From Micromonospora sp. WMMD1120 (GTDB lineage: Bacteria > Actinomycetota > Actinomycetes > Mycobacteriales > Micromonosporaceae), in assembly GCF_029626235.1 (NCBI RefSeq), contig NZ_JARUBO010000005.1, positions 2,078,501 to 2,142,500 of the forward strand: a stretch of 64,000 nt of DNA. Reading direction: 5' to 3'. A model generated the notes under the pieces. That model did not search any database. It saw only the letters and a program-made list of their open reading frames with translations, and had not been told where the DNA came from. The translations under genes and the position numbers were made by a program. Of this stretch, positions 63,424 through 64,000 are shown piece by piece. Numbering within the stretch: the stretch's first letter is position 1; each line of letters starts with the position of its first letter.

Positions 63424-64000
63424 ATGGCTGCTCGGGGACAGTCGTTCAGCGGGATGCGCGGTCTGGCGGCCATCCCGTCGTACGTCGTCATGCAGCCCAC
63501 CACGCTCTGCAATCTCGACTGCGCCTACTGCTACCTGCCGTTTCGTGCGGACGACAGACCGATGCCGGTGGCGGTGGCCGAGGCGGTGGCGGCGACCGTC
63601 AACCCCTGGGCCAGGGCGGGCCGGTTCTCCGTGGTGTGGCACGGCGGCGAGCCGTTGGCGGCCGGTCGGGAGCACCTGGCCGCCCTGATGGCCCCGTTCG
63701 GGCCCGAGGTCGAGCACCACGTGCAGACGAACGCCACCCTGATCGACGACGACTGGTGCGATTTCTTCGATCGGCACCAGGTGCGGGTGAGCGTGAGCGT
63801 GGACGGGCCCCGGGCGCGCAACGGCGATCGGGTCAACCGTGCCGGCCGGCCGGCGTACGACCGGATCGTGCGCGGGGTGGCGGTGCTGCGCCGCCGTGGT
63901 CTGCCGTTCTCCGCGCTCGCTGTGGTGTCCCGGCCGCAGCCGGGGCTCGCCACCGAGCTGTACGACTACTTCCTCGACCTGGGCTGTGACGTGCTGGGCA
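63424..64000 (+). CDS. Radical SAM peptide-maturase-like protein (truncated by window edge)
   Basis: Open from ATG 63424 to the window end, 192 residues visible. The radical SAM cluster motif CNLDCAYC (CxxxCxxC) lies at residues 29-36 after IPSYVVMQPTTL. Further family features are VVWHGGEPLAAG, HHVQTNATLIDDDWCDFF and VRVSVSVDGPRARNGDRVNR. These are typical of the SPASM-type maturases of RiPPs (GrrM/FxsB and cyclophane-forming AmcB-like enzymes). It should bind a 4Fe-4S cluster and SAM and modify a precursor peptide by C-C or C-N crosslinks. The precursor is not in the 100-base upstream gap and may lie to the right. Confidence 0.85.
   Translation, partial: MAARGQSFSGMRGLAAIPSYVVMQPTTLCNLDCAYCYLPFRADDRPMPVAVAEAVAATVNPWARAGRFSVVWHGGEPLAAGREHLAALMAPFGPEVEHHVQTNATLIDDDWCDFFDRHQVRVSVSVDGPRARNGDRVNRAGRPAYDRIVRGVAVLRRRGLPFSALAVVSRPQPGLATELYDYFLDLGCDVLG

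Overview
The window is high-G+C actinobacterial DNA, almost certainly from the Micromonosporaceae (Micromonospora-like). The evidence is heavy G/C third-position codon use, frequent GTG starts, a dnaJ-hspR end with an HspR-regulated clpB, and a purD...purB...purS-purQ-purL...(Rv0807-like)-purF-purM order that matches other actinobacteria. No rRNA, tRNA or CRISPR array was recognised.

Layout. 1-9.8 kb: end of the dnaK operon (dnaJ, hspR), a KhtTU-type K+/H+ antiporter, an epoxide hydrolase with a divergent TetR regulator, clpB behind a perfect HAIR-type operator, and an IS30-family element lodged inside a palindromic repeat. 9.8-26 kb: housekeeping and envelope genes (two paralogous membrane proteins, an SDR, an OPRTase-like PRTase, ArsR, DedA, a sortase-type surface protein, ECF sigma + LCP protein, class II aldolase, LOG protein, a proline-rich EspI-like ParA ATPase, a diacylglycerol-kinase-like protein). 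26-30 kb: purA, an AbiEi/DUF559 gene framed by two palindromes, and purD. 30-50 kb: a more accessory region with two NarL-type two-component systems, an acyl-CoA ligase, acyl-CoA dehydrogenase/SCP2 with a divergent TetR, two related DedA proteins, a gluconolactonase/Lrp pair, a compact four-gene operon (NrtR-like Nudix regulator, J-domain pseudokinase, vWA protein, PurA-like enzyme), and a MaoC/FabG4/FadA2 fatty-acid module. 50-64 kb: purB, YbjQ and a secreted protease, purSQL, a ComB-like phosphatase, a membrane protein with a Tyr/Gly/Gln-rich tail, purF, purM, and the start of a peptide-maturase-like radical SAM gene.

How the parts work together. The purine genes cover most of the route to IMP and AMP. 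The 42.3-46.3 kb operon, with 4-base overlaps at two of its three junctions, is the best candidate for an undescribed system: a Nudix-type sensor/repressor plus a chaperone-like pseudokinase, a vWA scaffold and a divergent adenylosuccinate-synthetase fold enzyme. The radical SAM gene at the right edge sits behind a near-perfect 30-bp palindrome and may start a RiPP locus.

At least three families of long intergenic palindromes occur. In the best represented family every copy has C-rich sequence on its left and G-rich sequence on its right. The C-rich skew extends back into the 3' ends of the preceding coding sequences, which suggests a composite transcription-termination or structural element.
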